From: an uncultured Bacteroidales bacterium
GTDB taxonomy: Bacteria; Bacteroidota; Bacteroidia; Bacteroidales; P3
Assembly: GCA_905233475.1 (NCBI GenBank)
Contig: CAJOEN010000027.1
Location: forward strand, 1 to 39,232
Direction: 5' to 3'
Length of the DNA: 39,232 nucleotides
In this document: positions 14,213 through 22,603 of the stretch, in pieces
Numbering within the stretch: position 1 is the first letter of the stretch
Layout: each line of letters opens with the position of its first letter
The notes under the pieces: model-generated
Told to the model about the DNA's origin: nothing
Database searches by the model: none
What the model saw: only the letters and a program-made list of their open reading frames with translations
Program-made: the position numbers and the translations under genes

Positions 14213-15664
14213 ATGAAGAAAAGAATTGTAATAATGGCAATGCTTGCGGCCATAATGTCGCTAGCGGCACAACAGCGTCTGTCGCTCGACTACTGCCGCT
14301 ATCACGCATTGAAATCCAACAAGAATCTACTTGTAGCCGACGAAAAAAAGACACAGTCGGAGGCCATTAAGCAGATGGCTTTCGACCAGTTTCTGCCAAG
14401 AGTTACAGCCAATGGCACGGCAATGTGGAGCAGCCGTTCGGTGCAACTGCTCAGCGACGAACAGCAGGACAACCTGAGCAACCTCGGTACAAACATCTCC
14501 ACCAGTATAGCCGAGAGGCTCGGCAACGGCATAATAGCCAACTATATAGCCAATACCGGAATAGTGCATAGTATAAGCGGACGCATAAACAACATCGGAC
14601 AAGGTTTGGTGGACGATATGAGCATCGACACTCGTGCCATTTACGCCGGTATGGTAAGCGTTACCCAACCAATATTTATGGGCGGTAAGTTAGTGGCTTT
14701 GTACAACATAGCCTCCGCCAACGCCGAGGTAAAAGACCTTGAATACATCAAGGCTGTGGAAGACCTTGTAATTCAGGTTGATGAATACTATTGGCGTGTA
14801 GTGTCGATTGAAAACAAATACCGTTTGGCAAAAGATTTCTGCAACCTGCTCGACACCCTGAACCGCAACGTGGGCGAGATGGTGGCCACAGGAGTAGCCA
14901 CACGTAGCGACCAGCTTAAAGTGCAGGTGAAACTCAACGAAGCCCAAATGGCGTTGGCCAAAGCCGAAAACGGTCTGAGCCTTGCAAAAATGGCTTTGGC
15001 ACAGCTTTGCGGAATGCCTCTGGACAGCGATTTCACCACCGAAGACGGCGACCTCGGCAACCTGCCGCTAATTACCGACACAACCATAGACATGAACCGT
15101 GTTTACAATAACCGGAACGAGATGAAAATGCTCCATCAGGCCGAACGCATTGCCAAAGAGAGTGTAGTCATAGCCCGCTCGACTTTTATGCCGAACATTG
15201 TGGCCAACGGCGGATACATCATCTCCAACCCTAACCTCTTTAACGGATTTGAACAGCAATTCGACGGCATGTTCTACGGCGGTGTAGTGCTTAACATACC
15301 CATAGCCCACCCCACAAGTTTCCACTCCGTGAAATTAGCAAAATCCAAGCAGCGCGAGGTGAAATACCAAGTGTCCGAAGCCAAGGAGATGATTCAATTG
15401 CAGGTAACGCAAATTTCGCAACAGCGCAAAGTGTCGATGAAAAACTACCTGCAGGCCGAAAGCAACATACAAAACGCCGAAGAAAACCTGCGTCTGGCTC
15501 AAGCCTCGTTCAACGCCGGAGTGCTGAGCGCCAGCGACCTTATGGGTGCACAAACAGCTTGGTTGAAAGCCTTCTCCGAAAAAATCGATGCGGCAATAGA
15601 GCTTAAAATCAACGATTTATACCTAAACAGGGCTTTGGGCGAAACACAAAACTTAAATTATTGA
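14213..15664 (+). CDS. TolC-family outer-membrane efflux protein
   Basis: A 483-residue protein with a signal peptide (about 1-20). TolC proteins form trimeric outer-membrane channels with a long periplasmic alpha-helical tunnel. The family's two internal repeats are visible. Each has long Ala/Gln/Lys-rich helices, such as ATRSDQLKVQVKLNEAQMAL in the first and LRLAQASFNAGVLSASDLMG in the second. The latter is the typical TolC motif of a sequence before a helix. Beta-strand regions lie near TAIYAGMVSVTQPIFMGGKL and DGMFYGGVVLNIPI. It is the first gene of a four-gene operon and lies 25 bases before the HlyD-like gene. It is the exit duct for the pump encoded downstream. Confidence 0.94.
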   Translation: MKKRIVIMAMLAAIMSLAAQQRLSLDYCRYHALKSNKNLLVADEKKTQSEAIKQMAFDQFLPRVTANGTAMWSSRSVQLLSDEQQDNLSNLGTNISTSIAERLGNGIIANYIANTGIVHSISGRINNIGQGLVDDMSIDTRAIYAGMVSVTQPIFMGGKLVALYNIASANAEVKDLEYIKAVEDLVIQVDEYYWRVVSIENKYRLAKDFCNLLDTLNRNVGEMVATGVATRSDQLKVQVKLNEAQMALAKAENGLSLAKMALAQLCGMPLDSDFTTEDGDLGNLPLITDTTIDMNRVYNNRNEMKMLHQAERIAKESVVIARSTFMPNIVANGGYIISNPNLFNGFEQQFDGMFYGGVVLNIPIAHPTSFHSVKLAKSKQREVKYQVSEAKEMIQLQVTQISQQRKVSMKNYLQAESNIQNAEENLRLAQASFNAGVLSASDLMGAQTAWLKAFSEKIDAAIELKINDLYLNRALGETQNLNY

Positions 15665-15689
15665 ACAATAGGTAAAAAACTGATATACA

Positions 15690-16685
15690 ATGAATAACAC
15701 AAAAAGAAAAAAAGCCAATCTGTGGCGCGGACTTATAGCCCTTGGAATCATAGTTGTTTTAGTTATGATTATCGGGATTTTTCTCTACTCCAAGGAAAAC
15801 GATGTGATAACTGGAGAGGCCGAAGCTACCGAATATCGTGTGTCGGGAAAACTGCCCGGACGTATAGAAAAATACTATTTCGAAGAAGGCGACAAGGTGA
15901 AGAAAGGCGACACCCTTGTGTTCATCAACAGTCCCGAAATACAGGCAAAACTCTCGCAGGCTCAGGCGGCCAGAAAAGCGGCATCGGCACAAAAAGCCAA
16001 AGCCGACGCAGGGGCACGCGAAGAACTGATTGCAGGAGCTTTGGCTATGTTGAAGAAAGCCGAAGTAGGCGTAGATATAACAAAAAAATCTTTCGACCGC
16101 GTGCAGGCGCTTTACGAGAAAAACGTATTGCCACAACAAAAACGCGACGAAGTCGAGGCTCAGTACAAAGCCGCCTTAGCCACTGCCGAAGCTGCCAAAA
16201 CGCAGTATGAGATGGCCAAAAACGGTGCGCAATACGAGGATATTCTTGCCGCACAAGCCCTAGTGGAGCGTGCCGAGGGTGCCGTGTCCGAGGTATCGTC
16301 GTACCTCAACGAGATAAACCTCACATCACCGGTGGACGGCGAAGTTACCGAGCGTTACTCAAAAGTGGGCGAACTTGTAGGTTCCGGCTCCCCCATCATG
16401 AGCATAGTGGATCTCAGCGATATATGGTTCACTTTCAACGTACGCGAGGACAAACTAAAGGACATGGCCATAGGCAATATTATCGAAATACAGGTTCCCG
16501 CCTTGGGCGAAAAGACATATAAAGCCAAAATTACTTTTATGAAAGCCATGATGTCGTATGCCACTTGGCGTGCGACCAAAAACATAAGTAAGTTCGACGC
16601 CAAGACCTTTGAGGTAAAAGCCCGTCCCATTGAGGATATACCCAACCTGCACCCTGGCATGACGGTGCTTATCGTAAACAAATAG
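15690..16685 (+). CDS. HlyD/EmrA-family periplasmic adaptor protein
   Basis: A 331-residue membrane-fusion protein. A single N-terminal membrane anchor (about 14-32) is followed by the first half of the lipoyl domain (VSGKLPGRIEKYYFEEGDKV, about 50-69). A long alpha-helical hairpin rich in Ala, Lys and Glu (about 85-205) comes next. The second lipoyl half (INLTSPVDGEVTERYSKVGE) and a beta-barrel domain (SDIWFTFNVREDKL) follow. The adaptor bridges inner-membrane transporter and TolC. It starts 25 bases after the TolC gene and ends 24 bases before the first permease. The closest general types are the YbhG and YhiI adaptors that work with ABC-2 permeases. Confidence 0.94.
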   Translation: MNNTKRKKANLWRGLIALGIIVVLVMIIGIFLYSKENDVITGEAEATEYRVSGKLPGRIEKYYFEEGDKVKKGDTLVFINSPEIQAKLSQAQAARKAASAQKAKADAGAREELIAGALAMLKKAEVGVDITKKSFDRVQALYEKNVLPQQKRDEVEAQYKAALATAEAAKTQYEMAKNGAQYEDILAAQALVERAEGAVSEVSSYLNEINLTSPVDGEVTERYSKVGELVGSGSPIMSIVDLSDIWFTFNVREDKLKDMAIGNIIEIQVPALGEKTYKAKITFMKAMMSYATWRATKNISKFDAKTFEVKARPIEDIPNLHPGMTVLIVNK

Positions 16686-16709
16686 CCACACCTAACCCAA
16701 GAAACAGCA

Positions 16710-17876
16710 ATGTTCAGAAAAATAAGAGAAGTGGCCGTGCGCGAGGTGCAGAGGATTTTCCGCAATCCTGTGTACCTTGTAGCAACTGTGGGCATGATGA
16801 CGTTTATATACGTGTTCTTTTTCTCGTTTTTGAGCGAAGGAACCCCGCAAAGTCTGCCCATAGGCGTGGTGGACTACGACCATTCGTCCATATCGAGGCG
16901 ATTGGCACGCGAGTTGAACGCCACTCCCTTTGCCGAGGTAAAGCGCCATTACAGCGATTTTGCCGAAGCCCGCGACGCCATGCAACGTGGCGAAATTTAC
17001 GCCTTTATGGTAATTCCCGAAAAGTTTTATGCCGACATTCTGGCTTTTCAACAGCCAAAAATATCTTACTACATGAACCAAGCCTACCTTATGGGCGCTT
17101 CGCTAACGATGAAAGAACTTACCACTATGGCCAACCTCGCCCCCGCCGCCGTACAACGCGAACTGCTACGCGCAAGGGGATACAACGACAATGCCATTAT
17201 GGGACTGATACAACCCATTGTGCTCGACTCGCACCTGATAGGCAACCCCTATATGAACTACCCGGCCTACCTGCTAACCACCGTATTCCCGGGAATATTG
17301 GGACTTATCATACTGCTCACCACAACCTATTCAATGGGCGTTGAGCTAAAGCACAAAACCTCGCGGCAATGGCTAAAAACCGCCAGAAAATCGTACTTTG
17401 CCGCCATTTTCGGTAAAATGCTGCCATACACTATATTGTACCTTATACTCGAGCTTGCGGGAATAATACTGATGTTCCTTGTATTTAAATTCCCTATGGA
17501 AGGAAATTTGGCGTTTTACATGCTCGGTTCCATAATATACATCATAACCATGCAGTGCATAGGGGTGTTTTTCATCGGCATTGCACCTGTAATCAGCACA
17601 GCCATAAGCCTTTCCGTACTTTACGGTATATTGGCCCTTACAATGTCGGGGTTCACTTTTCCGTTGGAATACATGCCCCCTGCCATTCAGGGACTGAGCA
17701 TTTTGTTCCCCTTGCGGTCGTTCTATCTGTTTACAGTGGACACCACGCTTTTTGGCCTGTCAATTGCACAAACTGCCAAATATCTGCCTATGATAGCGGT
17801 GTTTATGTTCCTGCCATTTATCACCTCAAAACGTCTGCTCAAAGCTCTAATTCACCAAAACTATCCGGCAATATAA
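16710..17876 (+). CDS. ABC-2 type permease, first of pair (YhhJ/YbhR-like)
   Basis: A 388-residue inner-membrane protein with the ABC-2 layout. One N-terminal helix (about 22-42, PVYLVATVGMMTFIYVFFF) is followed by a large extracytoplasmic domain (about 45-190, beginning PIGVVDYDHSSISRRLAREL). Five further helices lie between about 185 and 370. The C-terminal FTFPLEYMPPAIQGLSILFP motif is typical. ABC-2 permeases move drugs or glycans when paired with an ATPase, but no gene with Walker motifs is in this operon. Its stop lies one base from the ATG of the next permease, so the two are probably co-translated as a heterodimer. Confidence 0.92.
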   Translation: MFRKIREVAVREVQRIFRNPVYLVATVGMMTFIYVFFFSFLSEGTPQSLPIGVVDYDHSSISRRLARELNATPFAEVKRHYSDFAEARDAMQRGEIYAFMVIPEKFYADILAFQQPKISYYMNQAYLMGASLTMKELTTMANLAPAAVQRELLRARGYNDNAIMGLIQPIVLDSHLIGNPYMNYPAYLLTTVFPGILGLIILLTTTYSMGVELKHKTSRQWLKTARKSYFAAIFGKMLPYTILYLILELAGIILMFLVFKFPMEGNLAFYMLGSIIYIITMQCIGVFFIGIAPVISTAISLSVLYGILALTMSGFTFPLEYMPPAIQGLSILFPLRSFYLFTVDTTLFGLSIAQTAKYLPMIAVFMFLPFITSKRLLKALIHQNYPAI

Positions 17877-17877
17877 T

Positions 17878-19050
17878 ATGAACAGATTTATAAAATCATT
17901 ACATGACATCTGGTATGTGGTAAATCTTGAGATATACCGCATATTTCACGACAAGTCGGCCATACTGATATTTTTTATTGCAGGCATCATATACCCAATA
18001 CTTTACAGTTACATATATGTCGGCGACAACCTCACCGATGTACCCGTTGCCGTTGTGGATACCGACCTTTCTACTGACAGCAAACGTTTTGTGCGCAAAC
18101 TCGACGCCACCCCCGAGGTAAAAGTGGCCTACCGCTGTGCCAATATGGAGGATGCCCAAAGACTGTTCGAGCAACACAAAGTGCACGGCATTCTTTATAT
18201 ACCCAACGATTACGGCAACCGCCTTGCCAGTCTCGAACAAGCGTATATGTCGCTATTTTGCGACATGGGCAGTTTTCTGTACTACCGTGCCGTGTATTTG
18301 GGTGTCAATATGGTAATGCTCGACGACATGCGCCACATAGAGTTGCGCCGCTACAGTGCCCTCGGCATGACCGACGGACAGGCTCAACAAATGGTTATGC
18401 CCATACGCAACGAGAGCGTGGATCTTTTCTCGCCATCGCAGGGATTTCGCAGTTTCCTATTGCCCATCTTCCTGATTCTTATACTACACCAAACTTTGTT
18501 TTTCGGAGTTACCACACTTTGCGGAACCGCCTACGAGGACGGACGACACTACATTCCATCCTTTATAAAAAGAGACAGCATATACCGCGTGGTGATAGGG
18601 CGAGGATTGGCTTATTTCATCATATACACCGCCCTTTCGATATACGGACTTATAATGATACCGCGACTGTTCGGGCTACCGCACATAGGCGGAATAGGCT
18701 CGCTTATAACTCTGATTGTGCCGTTTATACTCGCCACCACATTCTTTTCCATGACAATAGGGGCTTTTTTCCGAAGCCGCGAGGCCGCACTTGTGTTATT
18801 CCCCGCATTCAGCATAATACTGCTTTTTGTTTCGGGTATAGCATGGCCGGAGTCGAATATTCCTATGTTTTGGAAAGCCTTTTCGTTGCTGTTTCCCTCC
18901 ACTTTTGCCATTCAGGGATTTGTGGGCATAAACACTATGGGGGCATCTATATTGCAAGTGGCACCGCAAATTATAGGCTTATGGGTGCAGGCCGGAATAT
19001 ATTTTATGCTGTCGTGCCTCTCGTTGCGATGGACGATAAAGAGACTTTGA
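17878..19050 (+). CDS. ABC-2 type permease, second of pair
   Basis: A 390-residue paralogue of the preceding permease with the same order of parts. There is an N-terminal helix (about 28-48, SAILIFFIAGIIYPILYSYI) and an extracytoplasmic domain starting VPVAVVDTDLSTDSKRF. The C-terminal membrane block ends with FVSGIAWPESNIPMFWKAFS and a final helix. The conserved match between PVAVVDTDLS here and PIGVVDYDHS in the first permease shows an old duplication. No nucleotide-binding domain is fused to either copy. It closes the efflux operon and is followed by a strong terminator. Confidence 0.92.
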   Translation: MNRFIKSLHDIWYVVNLEIYRIFHDKSAILIFFIAGIIYPILYSYIYVGDNLTDVPVAVVDTDLSTDSKRFVRKLDATPEVKVAYRCANMEDAQRLFEQHKVHGILYIPNDYGNRLASLEQAYMSLFCDMGSFLYYRAVYLGVNMVMLDDMRHIELRRYSALGMTDGQAQQMVMPIRNESVDLFSPSQGFRSFLLPIFLILILHQTLFFGVTTLCGTAYEDGRHYIPSFIKRDSIYRVVIGRGLAYFIIYTALSIYGLIMIPRLFGLPHIGGIGSLITLIVPFILATTFFSMTIGAFFRSREAALVLFPAFSIILLFVSGIAWPESNIPMFWKAFSLLFPSTFAIQGFVGINTMGASILQVAPQIIGLWVQAGIYFMLSCLSLRWTIKRL

Positions 19051-19087
19051 CAAATCATTTTTTTTCATAAACATAAAAAAAATATTC

Positions 19088-19120
19088 AACGCCTTAACGG
19101 ACATGCGCTAAGGCGTTTTT
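19088..19120 (+). terminator. Rho-independent terminator of the efflux operon
   Basis: AACGCCTTA (19088-19096) pairs perfectly with TAAGGCGTT (19109-19117) over a 12-base loop, followed by a T-run. In the other direction an AT-rich tail (GAATA then eight T) follows, so it may also stop kdsC transcripts coming from the right. Confidence 0.85.
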
Positions 19121-19176
19121 GTTATCCGGAAAAAAATTTTAAGAAGTTGCGACAGCCTACCGCAAGTGATACTTAA

Positions 19177-19701
19177 TCACCAAATTACAGCGTCGGGATG
19201 GAACCAGTTGCCGTGCAATCGAAGCACCTGCTCAATAACGTCGCGCACACAGCCTTTTCCGCCCGGATACAGCGATATGTAGTCGGCAATCAGCTTTATT
19301 TCCTCGGCGGCGTCGGCGGGACAGGTGGCCACACCCGCGCGTTGCATTATCTCGTAGTCCGGGATGTCGTCGCCCATGTACAGCACTTCGTCATCAGCGA
19401 GCTTGTGGCGTTGCAGAAAATCGTTGAAAGTATCGATTTTGTTGGAACAGCCTGTCATTATATCGTCGATGTCGCAGCCAAGGGCTTCCATGCGGTTGTT
19501 GATGCTCAGCGACGAGGCTCCCGACAAAACTGCGGTGATGTAGCCTTTCTTTTTGGCATACTGCAATGCAAATCCGTCCTTGATATTGCCTGCACGCACA
19601 GTCTCGCGGTCGGCGAAAGTCCATACCGAGCCGTCGGTCATCACTCCGTCGAAATCGAAGACAAAGGCCTTGATTTTGTGCAACTTGCTTTTGTAGTTCA
19701 T
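19177..19701 (-). CDS. kdsC: 3-deoxy-D-manno-octulosonate 8-phosphate phosphatase (KdsC)
   Basis: KdsC removes phosphate from KDO-8-phosphate, giving the KDO needed for the inner core of LPS. The 174-residue protein is the compact, cap-less HAD type that works as a tetramer. Motifs: FVFDFDGVMTDG (13-24, nucleophile Asp16 and acid Asp18), LSGASS (59-64), Lys88 in CSNKID, and YMGDDIPDYEIM (108-119). The start codon shares one base with the stop of hldD (TAATG), so the two are coupled. The pairing of KDO and heptose enzymes makes sense because both sugars build the same core oligosaccharide. Confidence 0.93.
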   Translation of the reverse strand: MNYKSKLHKIKAFVFDFDGVMTDGSVWTFADRETVRAGNIKDGFALQYAKKKGYITAVLSGASSLSINNRMEALGCDIDDIMTGCSNKIDTFNDFLQRHKLADDEVLYMGDDIPDYEIMQRAGVATCPADAAEEIKLIADYISLYPGGKGCVRDVIEQVLRLHGNWFHPDAVIW

Positions 19702-20666
19702 TATATATATTTATTTGGTATCAGATAATTTTTAACGTAGTCGGCAACGCCCTGGCTGAGGTTGTGGAAAGGCTTGTCGTAGCCCGAGGAACGCAGTTTC
19801 GAGATGTCGGCCTCGGTGAAATACTGGTATTTGTCGCGTATGTCGAGGGGCATGTCGACAAATTCGATGTTGGGTTCCAAGCCCATGGCCTCGAAAGTGG
19901 AGTTGGCAAGGTCGAGGAAACTCTGCGCGTGGCCGGTGCCCACGTTGTACAGTCCGCTTTCGGGTTTGTTGTCGAAAAGGTGCAGGATAACAGAAACTAC
20001 GTCTTTTACATACACAAAATCACGCAGTTGCATGCCGTCCTCGAAATTGGCGCTGTGCGAACGGAAGAGCTGCATCTTGCCGGTCTTGCGCACAGTCTCG
20101 AAAGTGTGCAGTATCACCGACGCCATGCGGCCTTTGTGGTATTCGTTGGGACCATAGACGTTGAAGAATTTGAGACCTGCCCAGAAAGGCGGCTGTTTTT
20201 CTTGTTTCAAAGCCCACTTGTCGAACTCGTTTTTGGAGCGGCCGTAGGGGTTGAGAGGTTGCAGCTGCTCCACAATGTCGTGGCTGTCGCGGTAGCCCAG
20301 ACTGCCGTCGCCGTAGGTTGCCGCCGACGAAGCGTAAATCATTGGTATGTAGTTCTTGGCACATATCTCCCAAATTCCTTTGGTGTATTCGAGGTTAAGC
20401 TCCACAAACACGTTCCAGTCGAACTCGGTGGTGTCGGTGCGAGCGCCTATATGGAACACAAAATCCACGTCGGAAGCATTTTCCCCGAACCACCGAAGAA
20501 AGTCCGAGCGGTCGATTTTTACCTTATATTGCTTTAATTGCCAATTATTTACCTTTGCTTCTTTCGAAAAATCATCAACAATGGCTATGTCGGAAATACC
20601 TTTTTTGTTGAGGGTTCCCAGCAAAGCCGAGGCAATAAAACCTGCCGCACCAGTTATAACTATCAT
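19701..20666 (-). CDS. hldD: ADP-L-glycero-D-manno-heptose 6-epimerase
   Basis: The enzyme inverts C6 of ADP-D-glycero-D-manno-heptose to give the L,D form used in the LPS inner core. The 321-residue short-chain dehydrogenase-type protein has an NAD(P) motif TGAAGFIAS (5-13) and FHIGARTDTTE (71-81), a hallmark of this epimerase. ASSAATYGDG (112-121) and catalytic Tyr141/Lys145 in NPYGRSK are also present. KFFNVYGPNEYHKGRMASV further identifies the HldD/RfaD branch. It starts two bases after the deacetylase-like gene and overlaps kdsC by one base, so the three form one tight transcription unit. Confidence 0.93.
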   Translation of the reverse strand: MIVITGAAGFIASALLGTLNKKGISDIAIVDDFSKEAKVNNWQLKQYKVKIDRSDFLRWFGENASDVDFVFHIGARTDTTEFDWNVFVELNLEYTKGIWEICAKNYIPMIYASSAATYGDGSLGYRDSHDIVEQLQPLNPYGRSKNEFDKWALKQEKQPPFWAGLKFFNVYGPNEYHKGRMASVILHTFETVRKTGKMQLFRSHSANFEDGMQLRDFVYVKDVVSVILHLFDNKPESGLYNVGTGHAQSFLDLANSTFEAMGLEPNIEFVDMPLDIRDKYQYFTEADISKLRSSGYDKPFHNLSQGVADYVKNYLIPNKYI

Positions 20667-20668
20667 AA

Positions 20669-21988
20669 TTATCTATGTTTTAGTTGATTACTATCTATAT
20701 TCTTTTTACAAAGCTCAAGTATCTGTTCATAGATACTGCTGTATGTTTGGCTTACGAAACATTCAGATTTCCAACCATTTACAAAGGTACCGCCAACAGA
20801 ATTCACCGATTCGATTATGCCACTGATGGTTTTCCAAACTTCGTCGGGCGACTGTTTTGCCAAAATACTTTCCGGCACAGGCGTCGGAAAAACCAAAAGG
20901 TTGTATTCGCGGTTCGACTCAAGGTTGAAAAAATGGAAAGGACTGCAGGTTCCCGCACGGAAGCCCGGCACATCGTGGTATCCCATCGAATAATCCTTTT
21001 CAACACCTATTTTAACAAGGTTCTTGTAGTCGTCGGGCAGATGGAAACGATGGTTGTTGAAACGGCTACGGATAATGGGTTTATGAAGAACCTCCGCCAA
21101 GCGTTCCGTTTCTGCCTCCTGTTTTTGCAACAAGCCCGTGGATTCGTAAGAGAGCAAAATTCCCACTTTCCCAAAATCGGCAAGGCTTTTCAGCATAGTG
21201 CGCAAATGGCTGTTTTTGTAGGATATATTGTGGTCGTAGGGCGAATAGTCGCACATCAGAGACCAAAAAAGTGTCTTTATTCTGTACTTTTCCGACACCT
21301 CCACAATGTGACCATAGCTATCGTAAGGATCCGGCTGACACGACAGTAGCACTTTAGTACGTTCCGAAACTTGCCGCCAGTTGCGGTTGCCCATATCGTG
21401 GAAATAACCGTATAGCGTGCGCAACAGGCCAATGCGTTTGTATTTGTACGCCTGCCCGATATTCACCGTAGATATGAAATTGAAATACTTTTTCGGCATC
21501 TCCCACTGAGGGTATTTTTGGTGGATAATGTTGGCCAAACGCCACGCCCAAATATCAACCACAGGTTTTTCGAGAAATCCATTTTTGTAGGCGAAACTAT
21601 CTGTGGCACAAAAACATCCGTATTCGTTGGTACGAAACGGAAGATACTCCTCGTATCGCGATACCAAAAAGAAACTCGCCGCAAAAATATCGAAAGGCAT
21701 ATCTGTTTCGGAGCTGCCGTTTCCGAAAAAGACAGTAACTCCCTCATCCTCAAAACACTCTATATCAAGATTTTCTATGGAGTGCTGAAAGAGAAGTCGC
21801 TGAGATTTTATAAAAACACAATCTTCGCAAACTTTTGTGGCGCTGTAACAAATCTTCGCTCCTTGGTGATTTGCAAAATATTCGCTGTCGGAGGTTATCT
21901 CAAAGTCGGTACCAAGTATAGTTTTGAAAACCAAGTTGAAAACGTAGCCAACCCGATTGGTAACTTTTTGGGAATAGACTAAGAGCAT
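20669..21988 (-). CDS. Polysaccharide-deacetylase-fold protein (DUF7033 type), probably inactive
   Basis: A 439-residue protein of a Bacteroidota family with an N-terminal DUF7033 part (about 1-165) and a NodB-like barrel (about 165-400). Recognisable stretches are MPFDIFAASFFLVSRYEEYLP (97-117), DIWAWRLANII, DYSMGYHDVPGFRAGTCSPF (332-351). Family members carry a T-x-D-x-D metal motif where this one has TVNIG (Asn176, Gly178). They have a His-Pro where this one has Leu278-Leu279, and a Gln-His after SR where this one has Phe310-Asn311. The metal site therefore seems lost. No signal peptide or membrane helix is seen. It heads the tight hldD-kdsC unit, so it may have an accessory role in LPS or surface-glycan assembly. 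Confidence 0.82.
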   Translation of the reverse strand: MLLVYSQKVTNRVGYVFNLVFKTILGTDFEITSDSEYFANHQGAKICYSATKVCEDCVFIKSQRLLFQHSIENLDIECFEDEGVTVFFGNGSSETDMPFDIFAASFFLVSRYEEYLPFRTNEYGCFCATDSFAYKNGFLEKPVVDIWAWRLANIIHQKYPQWEMPKKYFNFISTVNIGQAYKYKRIGLLRTLYGYFHDMGNRNWRQVSERTKVLLSCQPDPYDSYGHIVEVSEKYRIKTLFWSLMCDYSPYDHNISYKNSHLRTMLKSLADFGKVGILLSYESTGLLQKQEAETERLAEVLHKPIIRSRFNNHRFHLPDDYKNLVKIGVEKDYSMGYHDVPGFRAGTCSPFHFFNLESNREYNLLVFPTPVPESILAKQSPDEVWKTISGIIESVNSVGGTFVNGWKSECFVSQTYSSIYEQILELCKKNIDSNQLKHR

Positions 21989-22031
21989 ATCCGTGATTTA
22001 CAGCGCGTTGCACAACATCAATGCTGACAGA

Positions 22032-22538
22032 CTATTTACGGTTGGGCAGCTGGCGTTCCTCGTCGATAAGTTCTTCAACATCTCTGCCGAGGTGTCCACG
22101 AATTTCGGTGTTGCCTTTACGTATGCGAAACGAGTACTGTCCGGCGTGGATACGCACCTCGTCGTATTTGAAAGGCGTTACTTCTACTCCCTGAATGGTT
22201 ACGAAAGCCCATTTGCCACCTTTGCGAACAGCACCGAGCACGTATGGGTAAACGTACTGTGTGTAGTCAATGCAGGTCTGCACTTCGTCGTACTTGGTTT
22301 CCACGAGTATTTCGCCGTGATAGCCGGCCATACCCCATTTGCCACCAAGTTTCACACCGTACATGCCGCCGTCGGATTCGTACAATGCGTCGTCGTAGCG
22401 AGGAGCTACTCTCCACTCGTCTTCTTCATCGACATATCCCCACTTGCCATTGTCGGCCTGCGACGGGAACAACTTTTGCGCGTTGGCCTGAAATGCAGTA
22501 ACTGCGGCCAAAAATATCATCAAAGCGTATTTTTTCAT
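22032..22538 (-). CDS. Secreted WG-repeat protein
   Basis: A 168-residue protein with a signal peptide (about 1-20, ending QANAQ). WG (KWG) repeats follow: NGKWGYVDEEDEWRVAPRYD, GGKWGMAGYHGEILVETKYD and GGKWAFVTIQGVEVTPFKYD. Each unit is about 35 residues and ends in a YD turn. The final part is less regular and basic (RIRKGNTEIRGHLGRD). WG-repeat proteins are widespread in Bacteroidota, and their ligands are not known. The gene is 65 bases downstream of glnS and 43 bases upstream of the deacetylase-like gene. It fits in one minus-strand block but has no evident functional tie to either neighbour. Confidence 0.85.
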   Translation of the reverse strand: MKKYALMIFLAAVTAFQANAQKLFPSQADNGKWGYVDEEDEWRVAPRYDDALYESDGGMYGVKLGGKWGMAGYHGEILVETKYDEVQTCIDYTQYVYPYVLGAVRKGGKWAFVTIQGVEVTPFKYDEVRIHAGQYSFRIRKGNTEIRGHLGRDVEELIDEERQLPNRK

Positions 22539-22603
22539 CGTTCAAAATTTTTTGTTTTTCTTTAAATACGTGAAAAAGTGTTTTTTATTGTCGTAAAAAA
22601 TTT

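Noticed and set aside
16710-19050. ATPase domain hidden in one of the ABC-2 permeases
   Set aside because: Neither protein has a Walker A GxxGxGK or ABC signature; both are permease-only.
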